Source: Gordionus sp. m RMFG-2023 (Eukaryota > Nematomorpha > Gordioida > Chordodea > Parachordodidae). From it: 64,000 nt of DNA. Made by a program: the position numbers and the translations under genes. This document shows positions 1 through 14,300 of the stretch, one piece after another. Below the pieces are notes generated by a model that worked only from the letters and a program-made list of their open reading frames with translations, was not told where the DNA came from and ran no database searches. The stretch lies in NCBI RefSeq assembly GCF_954871325.1, contig NC_088776.1, forward strand, positions 55,841,301 to 55,905,300, written 5' to 3'. Position 1 is the stretch's first letter, and the number at the start of each line of letters is the position of its first letter.

Positions 1-1789
1 TTTTTAAATGCTTGATTAATTTAAATTTAGAAAAATTTGTTCCACCCCTGAAAAAATTATGATTGAATTTAGGACCAAGTCTGATAAAAAAGAAATATAT
101 TTTAGATAATTTTGAATCTACTTTATACATTATTTTTAAAAAAATCTTATTGGAATAATTTAAAATATTATTTTAAAATCAGAGATATAGAAATATAAAT
201 ACTACATTTTTATTTAAAACCCTGGGTTTTTGAATCCCTTTTCTAATTAGCCTATAGCATTTTTATATAATTTGGAACAAAAGTTCTCAACCAGATTTAA
301 ATTTTTTTTACAAAATTGAACCTGACCCTAATAAATAGTTAAAATACTATTTGGAAACACATATATTTTATTTTTTTTGATTAACTTAATTTAACGATTC
401 AAATTGAATTCTTATTGTGTTCCCAAAAAAGAACCTTATTTAAATGTTTTATTATTTAATTATTTTAAAAGAATTTTATGGGTAGTATAAGGGGATTTGA
501 ATTTGCGGGGAATAAAGACTCATAAACATAATCATAGATTAAGGATTTACTAGAATCCCACTTGGGGTTATATGGGAGTCAATCCTCAGTTAATAGGAGT
601 TAAGGCCCTAGATAGTTTAGGCATTTTAAAAAACGGATGAACACGCGCAGTTTATAACTACCCATAACTCTGTCTACCCTAGAACCGTTGGAATAAGACA
701 ATAAAATTCGAGAGAGGAAAGAATTCTGCGAATTTATTTTTTTAATCCTGTAAGTTTAACCCAAAATATTTTTAAAAAATCAACCACTTATTGCTTTGTC
801 CTTATCTTGGATAAATTTTAATTATCATTCTTGATCACGAAAAAATAAGTGAAAAAAAAACCATCATTTTCTCTATTTATTTTTACCATTTTTATTTAAA
901 AGATTTAAGCCTACACTCTGTCCAAAATATATTTAAAAAGATTTTTTTTAAGCCCGAATCTTACTCAGGCCGATTTATAGGGTTCTAAACCGCAATTCGC
1001 CCCCCCCCACTTTAGGTTTTGCTTTCATTATAAGATTACTTTATTATTATTATAATAATTAGTTTTTTTTATTATATAACTATATATTTTAAAAAAAATA
1101 CACTCGTATTTCTATGTTATACTCAGCATAAAAATTTTAACAAAAAAATAATGATGCAATAAAGTTTAGTGATCGTGGTTGTTTTGAACAGGTTTTAAAC
1201 CTTAGGAAAAGTTTATTTCATTTTTTTTATTTTTCTACTTCTACAAATTTTATGTTTTTTTTAAAAATTTTTTAGATCGATTTGAAATATTATATCTTAC
1301 CAAGAAATTTTTAAATCGATTTGTTGATATATAGCTTTATTCACCAATTCATAAATTTTCTTTTCACCATACACACAAAAAAAACACACTTGAAGATTAT
1401 ATGAATTATATAATGTAATATTTAAAAAAAAATGAAATAAAGTATAATTGGAGGGAAAAATAAAAATTAGTATTCTTTAATTGATGGGTCATTTAATAAA
1501 CAATTTATAATGATTGCACTTCTAACAAATTTAAAAAAAAATAATAATATAGATATTTACTGACCATTATAACTGAAAGATTTATATTATTTTTTGAAAT
1601 AAATTTTATTTTAAAAACCAATTCATAATAAAAATATGAGAATTTTATTCGGTAAAAAAAATTAAAAAACATGAACATTTATATACACTATTGAATTAAA
1701 AAAATATATTAAAAACAAAGAAATCTATATAAAAACATATAATTAAAAGAAGGGAAAGAAAAAATTTAAAAAAAAAAAGAGGGATATCT
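1..1789. other. AT-rich region, no gene found
   Basis: I see no convincing exon here. The stretch is dominated by T and A runs. A moderately GC-richer patch at about 480-760 has no open frame I could link to a protein. It may be intronic, 5' flanking sequence of the TMEM131 gene, or old repeat. Confidence 0.5.
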
Positions 1790-2130
1790 AATTAGGTGTG
1801 GTCCACGGGGCTTAATGACCCATGAATGGATATACAGTTTGAACGGCAGATTTTGATTGAAATCCTTTGGCGGAGGTAGAAACCTTCTTTCGGATCACGT
1901 GTGATTAATCGTAACCTTTGCCTATTGTTTTGAATAATTTTAAGGCTTGGGGTCCGAATGATCCACAGGTGTCTGAGACTACCGGAGCGAATAAAATATT
2001 ATTAAGGTGGCAATATTTATTTGTTTTTGTATTCTCCGCTTTTGAGATGGAGATGGCAGAAAAAGATCTGGCAAAACGATCAACGCATGTATAGTCCCAA
2101 GCGAGATTTTTTATATATTAAATGAAAAAG
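1790..2130 (-). mobile_element. Fossil remnant of a retroelement C-terminal domain
   Basis: Read on the minus strand, about 80 codons recall a domain found at the end of some metazoan reverse-transcriptase-associated proteins. There is an LxWDxTCVD block (LAWDYTCVDRFARSF), then KYCHLNNILFAPVVSD, then SFGPQALKLFKTIGKGYD. A second copy of the same domain lies at about 46.1-46.5 kb on the plus strand, and the two align block by block. The element is broken and clearly old; its family is not assigned. Domain recognition is from memory of similar proteins, so the family name is left open. Confidence 0.45.
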
Positions 2131-4309
2131 GAATTTATAAGAAAATTGTTGTTATTCTATTCTTTTTTGAAAGATACAACCCACTTTTAAAGATTGCGTG
2201 TATATTTTGTTATTTGTGTTATTACCTTTTTATCTTCTTAATATCATAATATCTAGCCATAGAAAAACAAAATAAATACCTCTAATTATTTTCTCGTATT
2301 AATTTTTGGTGGATCATAATAGACTTGTTTATTGAAATTCAACTGAATGGACAATTATTATTTTTTTTAAAAAAATTTACATCATTATATTTATAAGAAA
2401 ATATTTATTCCATTGCACTTCCCCCTATTGTTTTTTTTTTAACATTTATCCTTAAAACTGTTTTCCTAACGTCCAAAATTTGCTATAATTTTGAATCGAC
2501 TTCGATAATTTGTCGGCCCTAAATTCTTATTTCGCTAATTCTCAAAACAGCTGATTTGGTCTGGACTTTTAATTTTTTTTAGCCCGGCCATGGATTTAGT
2601 TTTATTGGGTTTGCCCGGTATACCGGTCTCCGATTTATAGAGTGGCTTAAGGGCTCGCGATTTCGATAATTTTATTTTGGTTTTTATGATTCTCTCATTT
2701 ACATTTATTTCTGATTGTATTTAAGTATGTTTGCCACTTTCTAATCAACCTTAAATAATGAGAGAGAGAGAAACAATGGTACCTAACACTCGATATAAAT
2801 CCAAAATAAGGTATCCTAGTACTGTCGAATCTGTGCACACCCTACAGGATTACTATTGAAGTATTATTATTTTTTTCTTCTTTTCCCTGAATTATTATTT
2901 GCTTTGGAATTTGACAGAAAACTAAATTGTTTAATACTCGTGATTTTGCAACTTTGTAAAAGTTAAAGTTTTTTTAAAAAAGATAAAATAAAAATATAAC
3001 CTTATTATTTTAGCAAGAAGGAATCACTTTTAACCTTACCTTATTCCATCGCCAAAAAAAAAATCATATCTTGATTTTTATGATTAATTTTATAATGTAT
3101 TGGATATATTGTTTTTTTATTAAATATAAAAAGTAAAATTCTGTCCAAAATATAATTCATTAAAAATTTTTTTAAAACTTTTCGAATCTTTTTAAAAATA
3201 AAAAAGGATTTTGTACATGGCCTTAAGAAATGCAGTAAAAAGAGCTACACTTTTTGAATTTACGTTTAGCCCCGAAAATTTAAAAAAAAAATGAAATCCA
3301 TTATTAGCCTACGAATTGGCTTCCATTTTAATCCTTAGATAAAGGAAATGTGATCACATTTGAGCTCGAGACAGCTTAATGGGAATACCATGATAGACAT
3401 GGGGCGATACCCAAATGTTGACTAGGGAGTTTTTTTTACCACCCTCCTCCCTCCTCAGATTCAGCTCGTAAAATATGGAAGTTTGGCTTCGCGTTTTTCC
3501 CTTGTTCTGTTTTATTATGATCCAGGAATCTCTAAACCATTAAAATTTTTTAAAATGAAAATTCAAGACGTATTAATTATCAAAAAAAATGATGCATAAT
3601 TTATATCCGGTTAAAATTTAAAAGAATATTTTTTTTATTAAATAATACGGATGATTTAATTTTTTTAGCTCGAACAGCTGTCCAGATACCGAAGATTTTA
3701 AAATAAAATCGGTTATCCGGTTCGGATGATTCACCCCGTCCGATTTATTTTGCGAATTTCCGCCGGACCGAGAAAAGATATAGCGCAAGTTTGTCAACCG
3801 CGCGGACCGATCTGTATTCCAAACTTTTTTAAAATTATTATTATAACTTTGAGTTGATAAAATTATTAGTTAACAATTTTAATTTCAAAACGTGACATAT
3901 TATTTGGCCGTCGACGATTTTCGAAAAAAAATATTTTATGGATGATTTTTTTGTTTAAAAAAAATAATATTTTTCTTGGCAAGGCTAGTTGCCACGTTTT
4001 TTTTTTATCGATGTAATAGTTTTTTTTGTACGAAAATTTTAGCAAAGGGTATAAATAATATGAGGTCATTCGATATATAAGCAATTTGTTGACCAAGACC
4101 TTGCTTGAAATTTATGAAAATTTAATGAGACTTTATAATAGCCTTGACGTGGTGACCTTTGCTTTTATTGCCCACATCACAAAAAAATATCTTCATAATA
4201 TTTCGCCTTCAAAATGTGTTATTAAGGGGGAGGGGAGCTTAAAGAAATTTGAATGAAATGTAACTATTTACAAATGGGAATGAACTATGTATGCACCCCC
4301 CCCCCAACC
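2131..4309. other. AT-rich region, no gene found
   Basis: No exon could be supported. A GC-richer patch at about 3660-3830 is open in one frame but shows no recognisable domain. The missing 5' exon(s) of the TMEM131 gene (signal peptide and start of the first PapD-like domain) should lie between here and 5335, but I could not identify them. Confidence 0.4.
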
Positions 4310-4627
4310 CAATGACATATAATAATATCTAGACTGACGATGCTTTCATATTAATGCATTTGAAAGCGTCGTGGTATGCAAATCAGCTGGACCTGCCATT
4401 TTGGTAACCCATATAGTAATTATTCTCATGTTAAAAACTACTGATTACTTGCTTCCATATTATCTCGATGATCAGGCAATTCTTTAATAAAGTTTGCGTC
4501 AAGCATAGGAATAATTTGGCCTTTCGTTTAAAATTTTTAATAATGATATGGGTTACCAAAATAGCGTCCCCAGCTGTTTTCATTGATGTACACATATAAT
4601 AAAATCGCCATCGCCAGTCTGTCATTA
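4310..4627. mobile_element. P-element-like MITE, decayed copy
   Basis: The left end CAATGACATATAATAATA, followed by TAGACTGACGAT, matches the ends of the MITEs at 36812 and 42334. The internal motif ATCAGCTGGACCTGCCATTTTGGTAACCC is present in a short window near 4380-4410 and again inverted near 4550-4580. The right end is shortened (CCAGTCTGTCATTA), so no clear target-site duplication remains. It has no coding capacity. Confidence 0.6.
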
Positions 4628-5335
4628 GCCCCATGTAACTAAGCAAGTGTTTATATTATCAAAAAATTAAGCAAATTTTAAAATTTTAACTAAATTGTAA
4701 ATTAAATTTTTTTTAAACTAGAAGTTTTTGGGCATGTTTTTAAATTATTTTCATTAAAGTTTCTAAAGTTTGTGAATTTAATTTTTTATATATATATTTT
4801 GGACAAAGTCTTACGTAAAATATGATATAAATCGATATAAATCTTTCTTATTAAAAAAAATATCCTTCAAACTTTTATTTAACCACATTATAACTCTCGG
4901 ATTTATATATATTAACGGTGGGCACCTAGTCCAAATAATACTCTGACCATATAACCCCTTTTGCACGGAAATGTCTGTGTTAGCCTCAGAAATAAAATCG
5001 GTCCCTGGGAACGAAAATCTACGGCTTGGTGCCACACATTTCACTCAAAAACAACTCCCTTTTGTATTTATGAGTTCGAATGTCTATAATATACGGTATA
5101 ATTAGTTTTTGACTGATATAGGAACTCTGAATTTGTTTTCCGGATTCCAAATATATTTTTTTCGAACCGGTCTATTTCCAATTTCTATAAATTGTTCCAT
5201 ATTGCTGATAATCCGCTTTCTATAAACTTGAGAAGATAAATTGACATATTTTTACGATTGACCAATCCTGTTCCAAAACAAGATATTATAATAATATATA
5301 TATGTTCTAAAAAAATATATATCTATATTATTTAG
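4628..5335. other. Presumed 5' intron of the TMEM131 gene
   Basis: This is AT-rich sequence before the first recognised exon, which opens mid-codon at 5336. At least one upstream exon must therefore exist. No supported exon was found in this stretch. Confidence 0.4.
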
Positions 5336-8300
5336 GCCTATCGGAATGCCCTATACGGCCCAAGTCATCATAACGAACGAAAGCCCCAACAAGATTCTAC
5401 AACTCAATTCCATTTCCGGCAATTCCATCCATTTCCATCCGGCATTTTTGGGAGAAAAAGTTTAATTTTTTTTTATTCTCTTTACTTTTGTACATTTGTT
5501 TTTATGTTTTTATTTCTATCCCTTAATTTTCATGTTTATTCGAAAAATAATATAATATCATTCACACCGATTCCGCTAAAATAGATAAGTTAATGGGAGT
5601 ATATATATGACACCATCCCAGCATTCTCATTCTACTACTCATGCGCAACTTTTTTTTCATTCGATTTGCTATATAAGCTGGTTTCGATTAATCAGTATAT
5701 AGTATTATTTATTTTTTTTCTGACTCATGCCTTAAAATATAAGAGTAGCGCCCGATTGTTAATTAGTGCTTTACACCAATTATTCGATTAATTTAAACGT
5801 ATTTTTTCACCTCCCCTCACTCGATAAGGACCAGAAAAACGTTGACGGTCCTAGACCAGGTCGATTTGACTACTGTGGTCCTTTTTTTTATCATGCGCAT
5901 GCTATTATTTTTGGAAAGATTTCTAGAATCTTCAAACCTCCTCCCCTCCCAATCCCTTTTCCTTTGTTCCTATTTATCTCGTATATTTCTTTTTTTTGCA
6001 CCGGATTTCATTTTATTGTTATCTTGTTATGAGTTATCTTTTGCTTAATCTCATCCCCCTCCCCCTTCTTTTCCCGGTATAACTATTATTATATTTTTTA
6101 ATTTTGTTACGTGAGCCGAATAGTTACTTTGATTTCTTGTTATTTCCGTTTATTGACTTTTAAACGAATATATTTTATTTTCCGTTAATAAATATTTAAA
6201 TGTTTACTCATTTTTTTTGTATATACAATGAATAGTTACTAAAGAATTTTTATTTTTTTTTGGCAAGCGCCAAAAATATTTCCCTTTCGATTTATCGAGT
6301 AAAGGTAAGCGAGAGAATTGGAAGCTATATGGAATATTATGATGCAATAAATTTATTGCACATGGGGGGGGGGGGGGTAGGATTGAGTAAATAGGGTTAT
6401 ATGATTGGAGTAAAATGAGGAGGCACGTGATTTGAGGCAATTTAAAATGTACCGCTTCGATTAAACCATTTTAATAAATGTAATTGGGCAAAATGGAAAT
6501 ATCTTTTTAAAATGGCGGGAAAAGTGCACGCTATGAAATCAGATATTTAAAAACCATAAACGAAAACTCACATTTTAGTAAATATTTGCTTTAATTTTTT
6601 TTAAGGCTTTAGAACCGGGGTACAATGCCAGTTTTTTGATAACATTTTTGGCGCGCGAAATAGGACAGGTGGAGAATAGCCTCACCATACATACTTCTCT
6701 GGGAAATTTCAAATACCAAGTAAATTTTTCTTTTAATTCCATTATAATTAAAGTTTATTTTTTTTAAAAAAAAAAATCATTTAAATCGGAATTCGATAAA
6801 AGTTCTTAAAATTTAGCTATCATTTCTTTTTTTTTTGAATAACGGAGATATCGAATATTACCAAAAATCGCCAACATTTTTTTTTAAAATAGTTATTCGC
6901 AAACTTTCGAAGCTTTATCGAAAAAGAAGAAATAAAGCATTTTTAACATAAAAATAAAAACAATGTCCTAAATGTAATTATAGAAAATTTCTAAACATTT
7001 AACATACGATTTCAGTAAATTTAAAAATTTCGGAAAGTTTCGAAGCTTTCGCAAACTTTAAAAATAGATTTTGGACACAATTTAACGAAAAAAATCTTGT
7101 AATTTTCGAGCATAAAATGCAAATTTCAAAAAATTTTGAAGATTTTTTTTTAAAAAAAACTTATGATTTAAAATGAACAAATTATAAATTATTAAAACGA
7201 AAATAATTATTTGAAAGGTTTTTGGTTCCGGTGTCCCGAACGCCTACAGAATTCGCACGTTTTACGAGGGAAAAATTCCGTCGGAAGCCATTTTCGCGCC
7301 AATAATTAGCATCTTTAATCCTAACACTCACGCTATACAGGTATTATGAAGAAGAAGAAATATAATTCTACGAATTTTTATTTTTACTATTTTCTCTTTT
7401 TATACTTTGCCTTTTTGATTGATTTTTTTTTATCCTTAAAGATTCTCTTTTATTTTCTCTTCGTTGGTTTGTTCTATGTTTATTTCATTTATTTAAAATT
7501 TTATAAATTAATTAAAAACCAGGCGGTAGAAATATGGACAAGCAACGGAGATTTCCACTTGGAATTGCCTTACGGTTTTGGTCATAACACTGAAAAAATA
7601 TGGGTATTTTTTATTTAGTTTTTTTTATAAATGATTGAATTTATAAATTTTAAATCGCCCCATCTAGTGTTTCTAAGTATTATCTATTCAATCGTCATTT
7701 TTAAGGGATACTCTGTAATTTGTCACTTGAGACATTTTTTTTCTTAACTCCTTCTTAGTCAAGCAGTAGTTTCTTTAATATAGATTTTATATTCTTCTAT
7801 CGCAAAGTCTGACACATTTACAATAAAATTAGTGACCATTTTTTTAAAAAAAAGTTAACTAAGAAGAGGTTTGTGAGCTGATTAAAACCCAGGAGCATAT
7901 TTATGCTAATTTCCTATTATACTTAAATTGTTAATAGCACGTTTAATTTTGTATATACGTTTTTAGAAACTCTCCCCTTTCCAAACAAAACCTCTGGTTA
8001 TTTCCAATTACCTGGCCACTTCCCAGCCATCCAATATCTCTTGCTATCTCGCCATCAAGATCGAACATCATGCCAATTTCGGGAGCTCTGTAAACCCGCA
8101 AAATACGTATAATAACGCAGAGAATGTTAACAATGGGGCTGATCGATCCCTCTTTGGGGATAACAGGATAGAAGGGCTCAACCTCATGCCGCTTAACGCG
8201 AATGAGGAACTGCTAGTACTGTATTTCGATATAGAGATTACGCAAAGTTTTTTTTTCACTCATTTTTGGGGATGTGGTGAGGGGGTAAGGGGATTAATAA

Positions 8301-11300
8301 AAGTATAAAGAATGGAGTATAAATAAATTATAATTTCAAAAAATAAACAATTGTAGCGCCTGGCCTATATTCACCTATAGACCTGTTGGATTTCGGCACT
8401 CTCAGCACTTATGATCTTCCTAAAACTCTCAAACTGAAAGTTTACAATATGGGAAATAGCCCAATACATATAACGGTTATTATAATTATGTTTTTTCCGT
8501 CTAATATTTTATTTATCACTATTTTTTTATTTTAAAAATTATCCTTTTTATTTAATTCTCTTTCTCTTTTTATATTTTTTTCATTGTTAACATTAAAATA
8601 ATTTTTAGAACATATCTCTTCTTCAACCGAACGAAGCCTTAAACATAGATTTCGTGTCACCTGTCAAAGTCACTCCGAATTCCAAGAAACCCACCATTAT
8701 AGCCACCTTACACTATCTTGGTTTGAAATATAATTAAAAAAAAATAATTGAAATATTATATTATTTTCTAGCTTTCAAAGCCTCTAATCCTAAGCACAAA
8801 CAAGGCAGGATTCAGATACTGTCCAATCTTTCTACGCATAAACTGATCATTCCTTACAGAGCCAACGTTTTGAGAGGGTAAATCATTCATTTTCTTTCCC
8901 ACAGCTCATATTTTTTAAAAAAAATTTCTGTTCGTCATCTGAGAATTAAAATAGTCTAACTCCAGTTTTTGTAATTTTGTTGTTTTCGATAGGATAGTTA
9001 ACCTTGGATCCCATTTAATTTGAATTATTTTATAAATATTTAGGATTTTTTAATGTAAATAGAATGGTATAATTATAAAATGACAAAAATTGGATATAGA
9101 TAATTATCAGGCGGCGAGTTATAAATATACAATTTTTTTTAAAAATAAATAAAACAAGTGCTCTTATATACGATCATAACACTACCAAGATTAACGTGGC
9201 AGCACCCAACGCTAATGCCGTTAAGAGTTACTTGTCTTTGACGAACACGTTCGATTTCCCGCTGGCTATATCGGACGTTTATCTTGAAAACGGAGAATCC
9301 CCACGTGAAGACAAAGATGATCTTAACCCCTTTAGGGTAAAAAAAATAATACCATTGTCTTAAGAAAGAGAATTGATTTTTTTTCCTAGCCCTGGAAAAG
9401 AGAAAACTAAAAAAGAAATTTAATTTTGAATCCCATTTTTTTTTAAAGGTATCAAAGATCTCGCGTTTCCCTGATAGCTATCCCCTCGTGATCCAGCCCA
9501 AATCTAAGTACGATAGGCTCTTCATCGAATATCGCCCAGCCAAATTAACCCCCAAGATGAGGGTAATTAACGAGGAAAACGGCAAGAAGATAGTACTTCC
9601 TTACTCAATAGGGAACGATTTTGCCAACGCTAATCCCCAAAACAGCGAATTGCGGCACCTCAGCACATCTATCTGCATCATGACCAATGCCTCTAAATTC
9701 AGGATTCCAATAAATGTTTACCACGGGGGAATGAGGGTTTAAATTATAGCATTTTTTTAAGGAAATTGTTATCCGCCATATTTGTTAAATTTATACTCTA
9801 ATTATCTGTGAACATACCATTTTTTGAATAGATATCTACCTACGGACGGCATTCTAGCGGTGTTTCCCCGAATAATAAAGCTTCCCTTAATTTTGACGTT
9901 TTTGCTATGGGAGCATCGTCTTTCCCGTCGTTAGTGACGAAGCAATCCCTAAAGAATACCACATACACCTTTAGGCTGATTAGCTTGTTCAACAACCACG
10001 ACACTCAGGTTAACGTTTCCAATAGAATTTTCCTTTCCAAAATCCCAAGGAACGACGTCAAAATACCGAACGAGAGAATGGTTTGGTTGATGAATTCGCT
10101 AAAAATATTGCCAGTGTGGGTGGAAAACACTTTAAATATCGATGAGATTATTCATAGTAAAAAAAATATATGATTCATTCGCGAAATACCTAATTCTATT
10201 TCTCATATTTTACATTCTGAGGGTTAGAGGGGGGGGGGGGGGATAGCATTTTATTAATAACTTAAAATTGATAAATCTTTATTTGCTTTCTCATAATTTG
10301 AAAATGCTAAGGACATTTTAATATACGAACGAATTTATATACAATACATTTTATAACTATTAGATGGCTACAGCCCTCTACCAATTCTCATTGGCACCTC
10401 TCGCGTGGCTAACATGTCAATAACTCCTTCCCATAGAAACAAATTACTGTTTCCCGTCACTCAGGACCTTGATTCTATCTTCCCGGGCCTTGCGGATAGT
10501 TTTTATCATTCTAATGATGATCACGAAACATGTTCGGGACAAAATGTTGCAGCAATTTTCGAAGAACAAATAATTAAAAATGACAAAAAATCGCTAAATT
10601 TTATGGAATTGATTTTCGATGATGGAAATGTAGCAAAATTTAAAGAATTCGAGGTAACATATGTAAAGCTATTATGATTGATAGAATTTCGATACCCACT
10701 AAACAACTATTAATCATTTACAGCAGGTGTCTGCAAATCGACCAAACCGGCTTAGACCAACAACCATAAGAATGAATTATTTTAAAATATTACTTTCTTA
10801 AAAAATTATATATTAAAATATCAAAAAAATTGTGGTGCTTTTTGAAAAAATTGTTTAAATTACCTGTGTATCATTTCATTTTTCACTTCTTTTTTGCCAA
10901 TCTTATGAAAATGATAGATCCCGCTAAAGCCTTATTACGCCCTTCATATGTTAGCTAGCCTTTCGCTTCCTACCACTCCATTCGTAGATGGTCTATTCAC
11001 CGAAACCACATTCCTAAAATTGAATTGCCTCAAAATCCCGAAAATAGAACATTCCATAACAAAGGAAGGAGATGTAATTTTTTTTGAATGATTGTTTTTG
11101 TTTTCATCATTACTTACTATTTTGTTATGGGTTCGGACCATTAGCAAAAAATAATAACAAAACCATAACCCCCCCCCCCTCCATTAGAGTGTTATCTGCT
11201 TATCTTTTTCATAAATTTAGAATTTGTTCTTTATAGTTTTTATTTTAAAAATAAGGGTCTAATTTCATTTTTACTCCCCTCTTTCCCAACTCTTTCACCA

Positions 11301-14300
11301 AGATGAGGAACTATTTATAATCATTAATTTAGAATTTTGCCAAAGAAATGCTGGACTTGGGATTGGAAGTTGGAATCACTTTGCACCAAGGTCACCTAGG
11401 AATATCCGCGACAGGAGAAGATGATGATGCAGACTTAAATGAGAGCCTTCACAATTTGGGCGAAGGTTACGGGACAAACATGCTAGATTTTGGGGATACT
11501 ATTTCTTACCCTGTAAACAATTATTGAATCGATATTTTTTTCATTAAAGAAATAAGTTTATCAGGATAATATTTGCTAAAGCAACATTAGAGTTTTAAAG
11601 ATTTGAAATTCAGTGTTGGCAGTATCGTTTATATTAGAATCTAAGATACAAGTCAATTTTATATTGTATCTTGTAATTCTCATAACCACTCAGTTAGAGT
11701 TAGGGGTGTACCGATACCACTTTCTGGAGGCCGATCCGATCCGATATTTCAGATATATTGATATCGGCCGATAACCGATCCGATATCATATCTAATTTTG
11801 TATTCTGCAAAGATACCGGTTTTAATTTTTAATATACTTTTTATTAGTACAACATCTATAATTTTACTATACCATAACATATGTCATTTAAATATATTAT
11901 AATGGTCAGTTATAGTTTATATTCAATTCAATTGCTATTATTTATATAATAAGTAATAACATTAATCTATTTACATAATTAGTAATAAAAGAATATATTA
12001 TGAAATTTGAAATTAATATTTAAAATTAATATATCGAAGATTTCTTTTTATATCAGAGATATGTCGGCGGTGATGGGGACTGTTAATATCACTAGCATCA
12101 CTAAAAACAGATACTGAAGAGATTAATGAACACTTTTTTAAACAGAATGCCAAAAAAAATAACTATATTGCAGAATGTTTATTAACTAATTATTTCTATT
12201 AAAAAAATTAAACATAAAAATGTATTTCGATTTAATTTATAAAAATAAATGGTTTTTTAGATATAACTTTTTTTAAATTTTGTTAAAAGCGCCATTTGAT
12301 ATCGGATCGGAAAATTTTATAATATTTGCCTATAACCGATATTTTAAAATGAGCGAAATATCGGCCCGATCCGATCCGATATAAAATATCGGTACATCCC
12401 TAGTTAGAATGTTTCATCATTTGGCATTATTTAAAAATAGCCTGACTTTTTTTAAAAAAAAGTATAGCCTGACTTTTAAAAAAAAAAGTATATAAATGAA
12501 ATAATAGAATCTATACTCACTTATCGATAATAGTTGACGTAGCATGTTTTTTTAAAGGAATTAGTTATTTCCAGCACTAAGTTTGTATGTATAATTTTAT
12601 TATCAAATTTTTTTTTTTTAAAAAAAGTCAAAAATCTCAAAAATCAATCTTCACCTTGACAACTTTTTCGACGAAGAGGTGACCGTCACTAGGATAGCTC
12701 CATATCTGAGAGAACCCTTCAACGCTTTCACTTTTTTGAGATCCCTCAATAACAAGAGACTGAAAATTTTACCAAAATCCCGAAATAATTTCGTAAGTTT
12801 TTTATTAAAATTTCGCGACAAGAATATTTTAATTGGGAATTTCTCCATATTTTTTTAAAAAAAATGATTTTTGTTTAAATATTACCCAAAATAATCCCAC
12901 AAATCCTTGATATTTCAGCTTTGAGTGGGTTAACTGTAATATTTATCAATTAAAAATTTACTTCAATTTTTAAGCTTTTCTAGACAAAAATAAGACCGCC
13001 TGGCATACCCGGTTTAATCAAACTCAGATGAAATCGTTATACGATAATTAATTTTTTTTAAAAAAAAATTTTTTGAAAGGTCGGTCAAATTACGTTCGAC
13101 CCCACGCAGGCCTGCTTGCGTAACGAGGTTTATTGCTATACAGGTCTGAACGTCAAAGATAAAGGTTTTCTTATTAAAATTATTTATCACCTATTTATCT
13201 TCTCTTCCTTCTTTAATTTCTTATTTCAATATTTCTCGAAGATCAGGAGTGTTTTAAGCAGAAATTATGGAAAATCGTCATTTATTCATTTTTTTCATTA
13301 ATATTATTATAGAATATAATGATTGGCTAGAAACCTTTAACTATCCTGCCAACTGCATCGATACCGATCTTCCCGTGTTCAAGCAAAGATTCGCTAAATG
13401 GAAAAATTTAGTCAAAAACAAACTGAATAAGTTATTTATATATTTTTTTTATTTATTATTGTGACTAGGTCTCAAAAAATCGGTTAAAACGAAAAGTCAC
13501 ACAAGATTTTGTGCCATACATAATATATGAACCTTTTTTGAAGACACTGTCAATTAGGCTCTCTAATCAATTATTGAAAAGTGACACCCGTGACAAATAA
13601 ACCATTTTCGTAGACCGGTCAAGGTTGTTCTAAAATGGATCCATGTTGCTAAATATTTTCAAGGGTTAACTTATAAATCACGTGATTTATCTGAAAACCT
13701 TTTGGGCATGATCTTTCTCTATAACCTTGTGAATATTGATTATTTCTGAAAGGTTAAAATTTGAATCTTCTAATATCTTTATGACAATTTTTTCTTTCCT
13801 CTTTAAGTAGTGAGCTCTTTGGTATAGAAAATAAAATAATTTGTTTTATTTTTCGCCGTTAGACTTGATTCCGCTTTCATAGTGGATACTACCAAGACCC
13901 AATCCGCTCTACGATTTTATGTAAAAAATGGCGACCTGAAATGGCCGAAGCTGATAAGCTCGGATCGATTGGATTTTCCTCTCACCAAGATCGGAAATTA
14001 TAGTGTACGTACACCCAAATCTTAGAATAAAGATATTTTGAAGATTATTAAAATATTGTTGACATTTTATCCATTTCTTTTTAAGTTCTCAAAAATAATA
14101 TAAGTACACTTTTCAAAAAAAAGGATTATTATCTCCATTTCAAATGTTTAAATTATTAATTACTTGACGTTGTTTATAGGCTGCCGTGATTATAATCAGG
14201 AACCCTAGTTATAGTCCCTTGCTCTTACACATTGTACCCATCTCCGTCATCAAGGACCAAGGCCACGCCATATTGAGCGTTGTTAATGCCGAAAAAGTGT

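Noticed and set aside
2591-2641. Short frame MDLVLLGLPGIPVSDL as a possible TMEM131 signal-peptide exon
   Set aside because: Only 16 codons, no supported donor phase and no similarity to the family's first exon; too speculative to call.
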